Shown: positions 23,804-36,960, counted from the stretch's first letter. The stretch is 64,000 bases of DNA from Ulota crispa (GCA_963920765.1 OY987242.1:8458789-8522788), one strand, 5' to 3'. Notes: generated from the sequence alone by a model not told the origin. Translations and numbers: made by a program.

Positions 23804-26800
23804 TTAGACAGCCACTGGTTCGGTTGCCTTTTCTGAAACCATTGCGTGACCCTCAAGCTGCAACAAGTCACAGTACAAAGCGTTAGTTTACTGAATTAGA
23901 AGTTGGCGATCACGACTGTCCAACAGCAGTACATGTGATATCACTAAAATCGGTCAAGCTCAAAACCACCACCACTTCCTGAAATGCACTAATTTGATAA
24001 TAATATCAGCATCCTTCAGTTCTAAAGTCCCACATAGAAATTCTTATCCCCTTCCTTTCTTGTCCATGTTAGCGTTCAATCTGATCCAGTAAGAAAAGTA
24101 CATGAGCAGACTTGAACAACTCATCCAAAACTTCAGATAAGGTGGGATGGGCGTGGACAGCAAATTTGATATCCTGCAAATCCAAGAACGCAACAATACC
24201 AGATCAGGGTGACTTGGAATAGAATCATAAGGATCCAGGTACCAGTAGAATTGCTAAAGGAAAAATACAAGAGTTGAAATTTACTGCTATCTATGCCATT
24301 TTATATACAAAACGCAAAGAGTAAAAAATATTTGCTACCTTGGCACGGTTAAGAAGGCTTGTGAACATTTGTACTGACCTTGATGGTGTTGCCCATAGCA
24401 ATAGCATTTGAAGCTTCGTGAATAAGGTCAGCAGCGTGGAGACCAAGGATATGTACTCCTAAGATCTCTCCAGTATCAGGTCGATATATCAACTGCCGAC
24501 AACACATTTCATGCATGAGGATTCTACATTTTAATACTCAAGATCCTCGGGCTTCAAAGGACACCTACAGAGAGTGCGAAGGTAGAATTTCATAGCCTTC
24601 ACAATACTTGCGTAAGGAAAATTTTATTTACCATTTTGAATAATCCACCAATCTTAACATTAAATAGCAACACCAGGTACTATAAGGTACTGAGTCGTAC
24701 CTTCGCTAACCCGTCACCCTCATTCTCTGCAAGTGCTTTGGTATTGGCTTTGAAGCTGGTCTTAGATACACTAATGTTAAAGCCCTCCTTTTCAGCTAAT
24801 GCTCTTGCTTGTGGCTGCCATTAATTAACCACGAATCAGGCATCTAACTTCCGTGACTTTCAGCTTTACCATCACTGAATCTCAAGGTCCAATCTACAAG
24901 CTATCATGCGGAAAAAGCCTTAGAAATGACGAATGCGATAAGACCTCAAACGATCAATATTGCTCAAAGCGTCCTTAAGAAAATTACCTCAGTGAGCCCG
25001 ACCATGCTAATTTCTGGGTGAGTAAAACAAGCTGCAGGAATGCTGTTATGGTTCAATACATTGTCTCGCCCAGTGGTCTGCTCAAAACTGTAAGAAAATC
25101 ATTTACTCAATGAGAAAATCATGCTTGAAGATCGTACAATTTTAGAAGATCAAACGACCCGTAACTGCGCAATCTAAAATTATAAGTCCACTCAGGAAAC
25201 AAATAAAAATTTATATAGTAACTTTCAAGACATGATTCTGCTGTTTAAAATAAGTAGGATATGATTTCTTCTTTCAATATTTACATTTGTTACTTTCCTT
25301 GAAGCTACCAAATTAATTTATGACTCCTCTAGATATTAAAATAACCCACTATTTGCCAATTGAGCACTCACGGGTTGACAGAATAGCCCAATTTGTCATA
25401 TTTGGTCTACAACAGTTGTTCTTGGCAGCTCCTTCAATTCATACAAGATTGATAGAACAGAAGCCGCAACTTACCAGAATTTCCCTGAGCACTTGCTGCA
25501 TGTGCCAGCATCATCTTGCCGTTAGCATCACCAATACAAAATAGGTTGGGAACCTGTATCATTAAAACAAATGTTACTTTGATACGCAACAAATGCCCCT
25601 TTAGCCACCCCTTCTTAAATACATAAATGTGAAGTTTTGAGAACTCAAACGACTGGGTACCATAAAATTTGCTCTGTCAGCTTGTTTCCTTCCGAATCCA
25701 GCACTTGCATTCGCTCATCCACAGGTATAAAACCCCTCTGTGTCACTATATTCAACTGCCAGATTAATCTCCAAATCAGAACATAGATGTGAACACGGTA
25801 AGAAAATTTACTACATATGCACAATTAATAGCTTCACAAGCAATTAATATGTGCATTTCTAACAGAAAGGAAGCTATTCAAGAGCATCACCTTTTCAAGA
25901 CCCAAGCCTTTCGTAAAAGGAGAGCGCCCAGTTGCAATTAGCGCCGCATCTACCTGCAAATTAGAAGTTAAGACCAAATGGAAACATATTTCTGGCCAAA
26001 AAGTAGAACAAAAAAAGAGAACAGAACATCAGCCTAGCATATGAAAACTAGCATCTGAAGGAATCCCAAGTGATCAAAAAATTTACCTCAAGAGTTTCCT
26101 TCACCTCCTTCGTCTTTGCGTCAACCAATTCAATCTGTACTGGTTGTCCATTTTTAGCTGGCGTGATCTACATCACAACAACACCAATGACCGATATTTC
26201 TCAATTTGATGATGTCGGAATCTCTTCCTAATACTTGTAGTCATTACAGTTTGTAGTAATTTTCTTAGCTGCAAAATAACTATAGTGGTCATTTGCATGG
26301 AAAACACAGGACTGAGTTTCTTTGAGTTAAAAACAGAAATCAAATTAGTAGAGACTTCAAGGAGAAATCTCTTGACTCCAAAAACTGGTCACCTTCTTGG
26401 CTAAAACACCGACATGATAGTCAATGTTTCGGGGATTGATCAAATCCTCTGCGCAAGCTTGCCAACTTCAGGATCAAACCCTGGCATCAAACCATCTAGT
26501 GCCTCAACGAATGTCACCTGTTAATAACCAAAAGGAGAAGTAAGCCCTCAATAGGAATAGATGAAGAAATACTCCTGAGCACACTAACAAATAATCCTAA
26601 CGCATTAGTGATAGCATAAGAAGACTAAATAAATAGTCATAAAAAAAAGTAGTCTTATATTGAACCCATGCTTTGAGACACAATACTAACCTCGCTTCCA
26701 AGAGCTGTGTACACATCACTGAACTCTAGACCAATGTATCCGCTTCCAACGATTGCAATCCAGTCTGGAATCCACTCCAGCTTCAAAGCATGATCACTTG

Positions 26801-29401
26801 TAAAAACAGTTTTTCCTGCAAACCCATGTATAAAGAAATAAATGCTGGGGTTATTTACAAAACCAACAGTAAAGTTTTATCCTTCAAAGCATGAGCGATA
26901 TACATATCAAATTTTCTAGGTTATATAGAAGCCTTATTTTAGGAAATGTGAAATATCAAACGACCTCAGCTTGCACACTTACATCAGAGGACTTTATCAT
27001 ACGTTTGATGATGCAATGACATCTGGAATGCTTACCATCGATTTCAATCCCTGGAGGCACAAATGGGACTGACCCGGTAGCAATTATGATGTTTTTAGCT
27101 GTGATAGTTTTGTCGGCAAATCCAAGTCGCCCATACTTTACAACTTGAGGAGCCTGAGCACAAATCGTGCCGAGTTAGTCGTCCCACCAGGGAAAAGCAC
27201 CTCCAGGCAAAAGAAGCTATGCATAGACCACGAAAAGGCCAAGAGGCGCAAATTGAACCTCATGTTTTTTGTTGCAATTTTTGAGCAGGTCATATACCGT
27301 CTTTCTTTTATCCAATTTTATTTGTTGTTTCACCAGTACATGCAGTGAGCTTAACCGATTCTAATGATATAAAATTTCGCCTCAATTTCTCACAGTATGA
27401 TCAACTGGATGAATTATTTCAAAATTACAAATACTTGGTTACTTAGGGGTTGAAGCCTTAGTATGTGTTATTGCAGATAGTCCTCTTCTGACACACAAAC
27501 AGATCTAAACGAACTAAGAAGCGCACTAGGACTAGACATTCTTGGTGTCTACGACAGGACATTGCTTCAGAAAGCATGGGAATGAAAAGAAAGACATCGC
27601 TCATACCATGACGGATTCAACAGCAGTCAGAATGTCGACTCCAATGGCCTTCATTGAGTTGGTCAGGTTTCCTCGAATCTTAATGGCAAGGTTGTTAGCA
27701 CGATCTGCAACTGCTTGCCTATCATATTCAGCGGCTGCAACCTGCATCCAATTTATATCAAAAAACAAGATCCTAAAATACTGCAACTGAAGCTCCATCA
27801 TGTTCGTTAGACAAAGTGTTCCAAATCAGAGCGAAGAGCAACAATAGAAACTACACATCAGCTGTCAGAAATTATGAAGCACAAAAACCGTAAAACAAAC
27901 GAGAGGGATGGCAACTGCATGACACTGCTTGAAGTCAAAGAATGGAGAGATCAACCTGGATTCCAAGGGCCTTCAGATGATGCTCATTGCGAAGCTCCCG
28001 CATACGTCCACTGATTGCCAAAAGCGCTTTGGACGGAACACATCCTCTGTTTACACACGTCCCACCAACAACGTCTCCTTCGACGATGGCTGTCTTTAAA
28101 CCCTGTGGCTCAAACAATCCCATGTCCAATTTCAGACGTTGGAGAACCACCGAGCTTGTCCAGAAAATTTCCTGATTGATACTACCGAACAAAACAGTGT
28201 CCACTAATATAAGGCAGGCCCAGTTGTACCTGGATCCTAAACTGTACATTTATATTTTTACTCAGTAGCAAACTCATCCTATTGAAGAAATGCCACATGC
28301 TGATATTCCATGCGTGCAAAGCGAATGGGGTTCAACCTTCTTATGCAAGGACTTAGGAAGATCAGAATAAGCTTATTCTAGTGCTTGGTTTTTGAATATA
28401 TCCCCACATTGCCTTTTTGAAAATTCACGACTAATTCCATACAACACTAATGATTAAGAAACAGCTTGTGCTAGATACGTTTTTTTATTTAAAGTTCAAA
28501 AGGAATTCTCATCGTGCTGCATAGGTCAGATCCTTACTTGCAGGGGACTTACCATAAAACGCGTTAATCGTTAATTTGGGAAAAAAGCGTACAAAGTGGG
28601 AGCTTCTGGCTTTTTTTTCCAGAGAACGCCATATTCATTGAATTGGGAATCCAATGACTATTTTCCAATGAAATGTATCTTCCAGAAATACGCTTTTTTT
28701 GGACAAAAAGTTTTTGGACAGAGTTCATTAACTAGGTTTCAGGTGACCTCTTTAATTTAAATTAAGGTGCCTATTTCTGATTAAGGTGAGGTACAAAATG
28801 GTACCCATCGTTTTCCCAAATTAATGAATAACACGTTGTAAGCAGTCAGACGAAATGGTGACACTACTATACTCCCACCCCAAACACTAATTCAAGGGAG
28901 AGAATAGTCTAATTCTCGGACGCAACAGAATCAAGATTTACTGCTAAACGGCATTGGATTGCACACAATTTCGAGCAAATGGTGTTTCCGCATTGATCAC
29001 ACCGCTAAATGCACAAGGCAAACAGGGAAGATCGTAATGCTAGAAAGGAATGCGAGCATCTTAGTTACCTTCTCAACAGCGTGAAGTGCAGCGCCATGAC
29101 CGCCAACACCCGCTCCGATTATGTCAACATCGTAATCAAACGACTGCGGGGCGCAATTCGTAGCGGCGGCCTCCACGTTCAATCCCCTGATTCCTTTTAC
29201 AACGGTGCCAACTCTGGATGCCGTCAAGACACGAAGCTCTGAGGATTTGAACGAGGAGAACCCCGCGTTGTTCTTCTTCAACCCTGAATACGATGTGAGC
29301 CCCGGCACACGTGACGACAACGACGAGGTGGAGGCTGCATTGGAAGTGAATTGCAATCGGACACCACCCACTAATCCTCTGGACACCGCCATCGCCTCCA
29401 T
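23804..29401 (-). pseudogene. LPD1: Plastidial dihydrolipoamide dehydrogenase (E3), probably inactivated
   Basis: Minus-strand exons, 5' to 3': 29401-29069, 28102-27956, 27741-27607, 27153-27036, 26815-26691, 26517-26393, 26167-26087, 25953-25891, 25755-about 25681, 25553-25475, 25087-24988, 24814-24701, 24492-24379, 24173-24102 and 23857-23804. E3 reoxidises dihydrolipoamide in plastid pyruvate dehydrogenase for fatty-acid synthesis. Visible are a ~70-aa transit region, the FAD motif GAGVGG (98-), redox cysteines C127/C132 in GTCVNRGC, the NAD motif GSGYIG, the second FAD motif IGDANGK and the base motif HAHPTLSE. Three lesions are seen. Exon 6 is 125 nt where phase needs 126, giving TGA at 26442-26440 after residue 311. 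Exon 9 has no usable donor at the conserved junction. The exon 10/11 junction is one base short. D93 also replaces a hydrophobic residue in the first Rossmann strand. Recent pseudogene or assembly indels are both possible. Confidence 0.85.
28557..28838. mobile_element. MITE in LPD intron 1, TTAATTTGGGAAAA family
   Basis: The left end AACGCGTTAATCGTTAATTT matches the reverse complement of the right end, AACGTGTTATTCATTAATTT. It is the same family as 7699-7946. It lies wholly inside intron 1 (28103-29068). Confidence 0.72.
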
Positions 29402-29794
29402 CCTGGCTCAACCCTCGAATGCATGCAGCCCAAATTAAAATGGTGGTGCCTGAAGTACATGAACCCGGAAAAGAATTTTGGTGGAGTTGGTAAGAGGGAG
29501 TAAATGCGACACTGCACGCAGTCGGTGCGGATGGAAAGGGACTGCTGGATTAAGAGTGAGGTTAGCGAGAGGGAATGGATTTAGTGAGTGGTGGTCATGG
29601 CGATTGGGTAAATGCCGGGGTGAATCTGTCAAGTAAGCTTAAGCTTGAGCTGGGTGGGAGTGGGGGCCCAAACGACAAAAAGGATCAAGAGAGACGGATG
29701 AGTGTGGATCAGCCTCGCCATGTTCGCTTTCACGGAGCCATGACGGAGCTGGCGCTGCGAGTTTTGTACTGCAGAGATCGGGACAGCGGCAATT

Positions 29795-30234
29795 AGGGAT
29801 AATCACGGCTTCTTGGAGAATGAAAGAGAATGGAGATTGAGTAGTTGTGGAGTGAAAAGAGGAGTCAATAGGTGCTCATTCTTTGTGAAGATGATGTGAC
29901 ACCTTGTTTGTTTGTTTTGGAGAATGAGAATGGAGAATGATTACGTACCCGCTTTCAGAAGATGTAATAATTATTGCTCTCTACACTATTAACAAGAGTA
30001 GTCAATTGACAATAAAAACAAACATGACAAGGTGAAACATGGGTTGTGAGAGGTGAAATTTTTCTTGCTAAACTTCTCACCGTCCCATTTTTCACCTCGG
30101 AGGAGAAGAATGAGGTAGTGAGAAGTTTAGTATGCTAACCAAAAGGGAAGCTCTAGCAGCCAATAGCAAAGCAACAAGTTAATATTCTCATTCTCCACAA
30201 GTAGCCAAGAAAGTGATGTGACTAAGCTACCCCT
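29795..30234. mobile_element. MITE, GAGAATGGAG family, copy 1
   Basis: The left end AGGGATAATC leads into GGAGAATGAAAGAGAATGG. The right end, reverse-complemented, is AGGGGTAGCTTAG and leads to GGAGAATGAGAA. It aligns over its length with the adjacent copy at 30264-30684. It lies about 390 bp upstream of the LPD start codon. Confidence 0.6.
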
Positions 30235-30263
30235 AATGCCAAGGACCATTGCCATGACGCATT

Positions 30264-30684
30264 AGGGGTAGTTATAGCTTCTCAGAGAATGAAAAGAGAA
30301 TGGAGATTGAGACTCGGCTAAGTGAAAGTATGAGCCAAAAGGAGCTTGTCCTTCACGAAGGTGCTGTGACACCCCATTTATGTGTGATGAAGAATGGAGA
30401 ATGGAGAATGGTTTACTTAAAGAAAGAAAGCATGATCATTGATTAGAGGAGCAAAAAGTGTTAGGGTGGAAAAAATTTGCAAGCGGCAAAAATGAGCAAA
30501 CCGTGGTAAGAAGTTCACAATCTAACTCATTCTCCACTCCATTCTTCACCTCCGAAGGAGAAGAATAGAATGCTAAGAAGTTTCACATGCAAAGAAGGAC
30601 AGAGGCTCTGGCAGCCACCAGCAACTCGGCATGCCTAAGTTCTCATTCTCAACATTAGCAAAAGAAAGTGCCATGACTACCCCT
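30264..30684. mobile_element. MITE, GAGAATGGAG family, copy 2
   Basis: The ends are AGGGGTAGTTATAGC and, reverse-complemented, AGGGGTAGTCATGGC, with ATT directly outside both. Shared internal blocks with copy 1 include GAGAATGGAGATTGAG near the left end and TTCTCATTCTC near the right. Copies 1 and 2 are in the same orientation, 29 bp apart. Confidence 0.62.
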
Positions 30685-31785
30685 ATTGGCTCCCGCGTCC
30701 TTTTCCACATTTCCCTTCATTTGTCTGCAGCCAATCCTTTCTTGCCACATGGCCCTATGTAATTACTGTAGGTTGATAGCAGATTCGGCATAAAATAATT
30801 CTCCAAAATTTTGCCTAATTATTCTATAAATTATTCTCCAAAAATGCCCAATGTTAAACAAATCAAAAATTGAAATGTCAAATATTATAAAAGTCATTAA
30901 GCTTAACTAACAATGGAATGTTAAGGTTGATTGCAAGAGGGCTCACTCTATTGCAAATTTCTTACCAAGGACTAATTTTAGAAAGTGGAAGATGCTTAGA
31001 GAAAGGCTTAATTCTATTAATTTTTTTGATTGAATGCTAAATAATAACAATTCTTTTTGAAAGTGCCTAATCTTGCTTAATTATAAAATCCAATGCCGAA
31101 TTGATTTTTTCTAGAAAAATAATCAATTCGGCAATAAGTAGTCGAATCTGCTCCCCACTTACAGTAGTTGAAATCTAATGGAAATTGGTAATGAAGGAAG
31201 TAGAAGGGTTTGATCAAAATTGGAGGCATGGCGCTTTGTATGAATATTGGTAGTGTAGACTCCAAATTTAACCCTTGAACATTGATTGGGTGGCCATGCC
31301 TACCCTCTACAGCGGCATCTATAGTATTGTGGCAAGTGCCCACCAATAAAATATTGTTTCTTAAAGCTGCAAAAGTCAACTGTGCATGGTGTGATTGGTG
31401 CCTTCATGAAAATTGCAAAAAAGGCAGCATGGGACCTAACACCATGGCTCTGAATTCCTCACAATTTGGGTTATCAAAAATTATGAATGCCTTAGCTGAG
31501 GTTATTTTTTGCTTCTCATGGTGCACCATGTATCTATGGTCACTTCTACAAAAATATTAGGTGAGAAAGTACTTTTCTCTGTAGTACAAAGTGATTTTTG
31601 GAGGCCAAAGGACAATTTTCATTCTTGCCGACATTTAAGGGTTAAACTTATCACCAAAACAACACAATAGATTGTAAAACATTATTCATTTGGGTGATAA
31701 CACAAAAAGATACATAAATACAATAGATGTAAAGCATGCAGTGACACAGTAAAAATATGAAAGCATAGGTTTGAGATATGTGTTA
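30685..31785. other. Gene-free stretch
   Basis: AT-rich sequence with short unrelated frames. No domain, RNA gene or repeat recognised. Confidence 0.45.
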
Positions 31786-31789
31786 TTAA

Positions 31790-32696
31790 CCCCTAAAGGA
31801 CCATACCCCCTTTTTTAGAAACATAACAATTTTGGGCAGGTACATGTGATTGGAGCTTTTCATATTTTAGGTTGAAATTTTAATAAAATGTGGGGACGAG
31901 GTTTATCTTTCATATGCACTAAATTTCATGACATTTGGAACTATGAGTAAAAGTTATGGCCTTATATGGTGCTTTTTACGTTTGGCGGGCAACCTGGGCC
32001 GATTTTTAAAAATCATTTTTTTCAAAAAAAAACTTTTAAATGGGTTTTGGAGATTTATGTGAATGTAGGAAGCTTTGAATCATTTCATCTAAATCAACAA
32101 GATGAATGTTATGAGGATTTTTTGTTTGCAGACAATTATGGATTCTCTACTCCAAAATAAACTTTGAAGTCCTTTATTTTACTCAATTTTCAACATTTTG
32201 GAAAAAAAAACAAAACCCAAGGATAAATATTGTTTATGACAACATTATGACCATTGGAATTGGCAGTTTTCATTTCCATAATTGAATTCTTAACAATTTT
32301 GTGTTTTGAATCATTCTCTACTTTTTCCTTACTAATTTTTTTCCATATGTTGTACAACTCCAAATGATTTGAAACTTTTTGGCATGTACTTTACTTAGGC
32401 GGAATAAGGAATTAGAGAAACACCACCCACATGACCTTTTTTCCTTAGGAATTTCACCTTCTGAAGGATAGCTACCTGGTTTTTCACAAGACATTTTTGA
32501 ATCTTCAAACAATTCTAACTTCCAATCCATGTGGTGGAAAACTTTGAATTTTTTTCCACATCTTCTAAAACTATTCTTCTGCAAGATCCTATGGTCACAT
32601 ATGCATAAAAAAAATTTGGTTTCAAATTTGGTTGATGCTCTAAAAATGATAGTTTTGAAGAGTTTTTGGTGAAAACTTTGCTTGGTCCTTTAGGGG
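31790..32696. mobile_element. TTAA-flanked MITE, complete (907 bp)
   Basis: TTAA is present at 31786-31789 and 32697-32700. The inverted ends CCCCTAAAGGACCA and TGGTCCTTTAGGGG are perfect over 14 bp. The left half is the reverse complement of 1-453 and the middle matches 9935-10888. This is the clearest member of a piggyBac-like non-autonomous family. Confidence 0.85.
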
Positions 32697-32700
32697 TTAA

Positions 32701-34962
32701 ATTAATTACAAACATTGACTTGTGTTTTGAGGTTCTAACTTTTTGGTACTCTAAAAATTTGACATTACTTATTTTTTCAAGTGATGACATCTTGGAGACT
32801 ACTCAACATGTTACAAACCAATCAAGATATGTTATAATCTATTGATGTGGGTATGTACATATCTATATATTTTGTATGAGGAAAAGTAAGACAAAATTTA
32901 AAAAGATATTGGTTTAAAAAACATTTGGAGGATTTTGGTGAAATCAAAACCTACTATGGGCTTATTTATCATTTTAAAGAATTTACAAAAAGCAATTTTA
33001 TAAGTTGTAGAGTTTAGGATGTATATTATTGACATTTTTCACTCCAAGTTAGTGAAAGAAGTATTTGTTCAAAAGAGTTTAAAAGATATGTTAGCATGAA
33101 CATGTTTGTGTTTATATGCATATATACCTATTTATACATATACTATTGTGACCATGTGTCGCTGGCCCAATCTATGGCCCCCATGGCATGCCTCTATGCC
33201 ATCCTCATGCCACCTTGGCTAAAGTCTTACCGTGTTTTTATTTAACTTTAGCTAAACTTGCACTCTACACTATTTTTACACAGAACTTAAACAAAATCGG
33301 ATTGCATTTAATTATTAGTAAAAGTAAAAAGAATAGTTTTTGATTTATAAAATAGTTTGAAATTCAATAACTTTCCCACCATAGGCCAAATGTCACAAAA
33401 CCAAGCCCATGCACCCCTCCTTGCTGAGAGCTTTCCAACAATACCAAGCACGCAACTGGGGGACACATGTTTTGAGAGATCTCAATGTGACAAACATCCA
33501 AATATCCAAACAAACAACCTAGTTTACTAATATAGGTATATACACATATAAAAATTTGTTGTATTATACTGTTTTTTTGTATCTTTGAAAATTTTATTTC
33601 TAAATATCTGCTTTGCATTTTTCAAAGTTATTTCACCTATATACATGTTTTGCATTCTATTTAGTTTGTCATGATTCTTTTCAATTTTGTTGATTTCATC
33701 TTTATAACAATTCCATATATGGATGAAGGAAAACTCCAAATACATTGTCAAACTTAAGTAATGACAATTTCAACACTCACTGAATTGAAGATTACACCAG
33801 CATCCTTGAATTTAAGTAATTTAAATAATTATCCAACCCTAAACTTAGATTTTTATTTTTTTGCACCCATCTTTTTAACAATTGCACTAGACATCCCAAA
33901 TAAATACAAAGACAAATTGGTGAAAAAAATTAAATTTCAATATTTGCATGTGTTTATATGGACACATATAACCATCTTGCTTTTATAATTTCAAAACTAC
34001 ATTCAAAAGAGTACATTTTCACATGGAGTATATGTCAAAGTGCTATTTTGGTACTAAAATATTTTTGACCTCTTATTATGACTTACAATAGCAATGGTAA
34101 GACCAAAAACCTCTATAAACAAATTAGGATATCTCAATTTAATGTAACTATATTGTATGGAACATTGGGATTTGTTGACATTCCAAAACTATGACTGAGA
34201 TGTACAAAAATACAAATACATTCTACAATATAAACAAATCAAGAACAACACTTCACAATTTATTGATTCTAGTGTCTTGTAAACACAATTTATAATTTTA
34301 ATTCTTTTTAAGTATTGTTCATAATTCTAACGTTTTCTAGAAGATTTTTCAAAGATTCTTCCAATGTTTTCAATATAATGCTTAGAAGTTGAGTAACTTC
34401 TAAATCGTGTTTGCAATTCTAGTGTAATCAAAATATTGGTTAGCAAACAATGATTACACTTGATATCTTTTTTGGTGCATAACAAGTCAAGTGGTGTCTA
34501 AAATGTTACTGCCTCTGTCTCATTATAAAGCTCCAAAAAACTTCTCCACAAGGGATTAATTGTATTTTTAGTCATTATGCTAGTGACAAATGCATTCTAG
34601 AATCAATATACCACCTACCAAATGTTTACAAAATCTCTAGTTTTAATGTTGCCATTTAAACACCCAAATTCCATGTAAAAAGTACCATATTTATGCATAG
34701 TTTGTGAATGTTGCAAGCTCCTCATTATTTTAGTCTTTGTATTGATAACACATGCGTTCTAGAATCAATATCCCATCTACCAAATGAGTGCAAAATCTCC
34801 TGCTTTGATGTTGCCATTTGTGCACCCAAATTCCATGCAAAAAATATCATATTTGTACATGTTGCTAGCTCTTTATTCTTGATGATTTAAAGATTTGTAG
34901 CAACAATGATACCTCATATGGGCAAGCCCAAGCTTGTTAGGAGAGGAATGCTCTCTAATTGC
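32701..34962. other. Gene-free stretch
   Basis: About 2.3 kb of very AT-rich sequence with no recognisable gene. Two related segments (about 34570-34690 and 34740-34870), each with an ATTCTAGAATCAATATNCCA-like core, look like a diverged direct duplication. Confidence 0.45.
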
Positions 34963-34966
34963 TTAA

Positions 34967-35886
34967 CCCCTAAAGGCCCAAGCAGTTTTCTCCAATGAAA
35001 GTCACTGTTAACTGCCACTTTGAGGGGAATGAGTAGAAAAGTAGAAAATAAATATTGTTTTGCAAATCCAACCGTATAATCTTGCCTTAGACTAGAAGAG
35101 GTACTTGTGGGAAAAAATCATGTCATTCTAAATGGAGAGGAGGGAGATATTTACATCTAAAGTGAAAAAAAAGGTTTCTTTTTGTGCTGTCTAAAAAATT
35201 TCAGAAGCCTTTGTCCACACTTACATGAAAAAATTTACTCTACACAAAGTTGAGGTTTATTTTTTCCATGTAGCAGACCAAGTTAGGTATGTGTGGGAGA
35301 ATTTTCAAATCAATTGGAACTATACAACACACAGGGGAAAATAGTAAGTAAAAAGTAGAGAATGAGTCAAATCACTAAATTGTTAAGAATTTAATTATGG
35401 AAATGAATAAAAGAAAATCCCAACTATTATAATGTTGTGATAAACAATCTAGTTCCTTACGTTTAGTTTTTTTTCAAAATATTAAATTATTGTGAAAAAT
35501 AAAGGTCTTCAAAGTTTACTTTAGAGTAGAGAATCCATAATCGCCTGCAAACTAAAACATCTCATAACTTTCATCTCATCGATTGAAATTGAATGATTCA
35601 AAGCTTCCAACATATAAAAAAAATCTAAAGTACCAATTTCAAATTTCTATTTTTAGAAAATTCAAAATTTTGGGCTGCCTAGATTGGCCTCCCTCCTCCG
35701 GGCAGCAGAAATTCCTGCATAACTTCTTCGTCAAATGTCAAAATGACAAAAAAATTAGATTCCTTTGTAAGTCTTGGAATTCCCCACCTTCAATAAAAAT
35801 TTTAAAAAATCACAAAAACTAGATTAGCTATAGGTACATGCCCGAAATCTCAATTGTCCCCCGGGGGACAGTTGGACCTTTAGGGG
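34967..35886. mobile_element. TTAA-flanked MITE, complete (920 bp)
   Basis: TTAA is present at 34963-34966 and 35887-35890. The ends are CCCCTAAAGGCCCAAGC and, reverse-complemented, CCCCTAAAGGTCCAAC. It is collinear with 9935-10888 throughout. Confidence 0.83.
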
Positions 35887-36864
35887 TTAACTTGCCCCCA
35901 TAAGATCATTGGATATGACAAACGCATTCTCAGCAATTGAAATTAGCAAAAGGGAGCTTTTCAGTGAGACAAGATTGGGACAGAGGAAGTATTGTTCATA
36001 ATAACAAGCATTCGACAAAAAAAAATTTGTGATTTCCACAAATTTCTTCATATACATGTCCAAATATTAAAAAAAAATGCAGTTTTATCTCAAAGTTTTG
36101 CTTGCAATATTTCTTTTACATTTAATATGTCATGTGTTGCTTGAGGACTCTCATGTTCAAGGTAATCTGTAGTGATGTAATTGGTTTTTGAGTTTTCAAT
36201 GCTTTAGACCCATACGTGCTTGATTCCTTAAATCAATTCACATGCTTATAATGTGCAAACAGATGGCTTGAGCAAAATCCTTTGTATTTTTGGTTGTCCT
36301 TATACTTGTTAATGTATAAACAAAATTGCAAAATAGTCTCACTTTGCGTAAAGTCCCTCTTACCAATAGAAAGGGCATGTGGCAATATTTTATTCAAGTA
36401 ACATTTACGGAGGCTAAGGACCTCATGCACAAAAAGATCTCATATTTGCACCATTATTATAGTGGTGCCTTGATAAGATGAAGGTATCTAAACAGCATAT
36501 TCATTTTGTGTAAGGAAACCATTCATTGTAACCAAACACATTTTTTGTACCTCCCTAATCATTAGGGACAATCATCTCCTTCATCTTAGCTAAGCGTTTT
36601 TTCTTATAAAGGTTCATCTTAAAAAGGCACTACTATAACTTGGGTTCCGTCCTTGTTCCTTGTTGCTTAAACATGAGAATATAGTTGCTTAGGGCCCTTA
36701 CCCTACACACTAAAAGGTTGATAGTTAATGATGAACTAATTCAACTTTCAAAGTTGTATAGAAAATAAAACAAAGTGAAATACATCCTACACTCTTGCAA
36801 TTGTCATCTATAACGTATAGTCTATTGTGGATTTCCAAAGTTCTTAAAGGTTTATAAGGCTTAA

Positions 36865-36960
36865 GGTAGTGGGCTCTAAAAACGTTCAGTCATTTTGAAT
36901 CGCTTGTGTAGGCCACCCAAAAATGACTCACAAAGAGTTTTAAAGTGATCACATTTACCA
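36865..36960. mobile_element. Solitary GGTAG-family end
   Basis: TTAA (36861-36864) is followed by GGTAGTGGGCTCTAAAAACG, resembling the end at 4494 (GGTAGGAGGCTCAAAAACCG). No partner end is visible; the right boundary is arbitrary. Confidence 0.35.

Noticed and set aside
29410..29660. WRI1 binding box in the LPD promoter
   Set aside because: A by-eye scan of both strands for CnTnG-N7-CG found no match.
31786..32700. CCCCTAAA and TTTAGGGG as telomere-like repeats
   Set aside because: Each occurs singly at inverted element ends next to TTAA, never in tandem.
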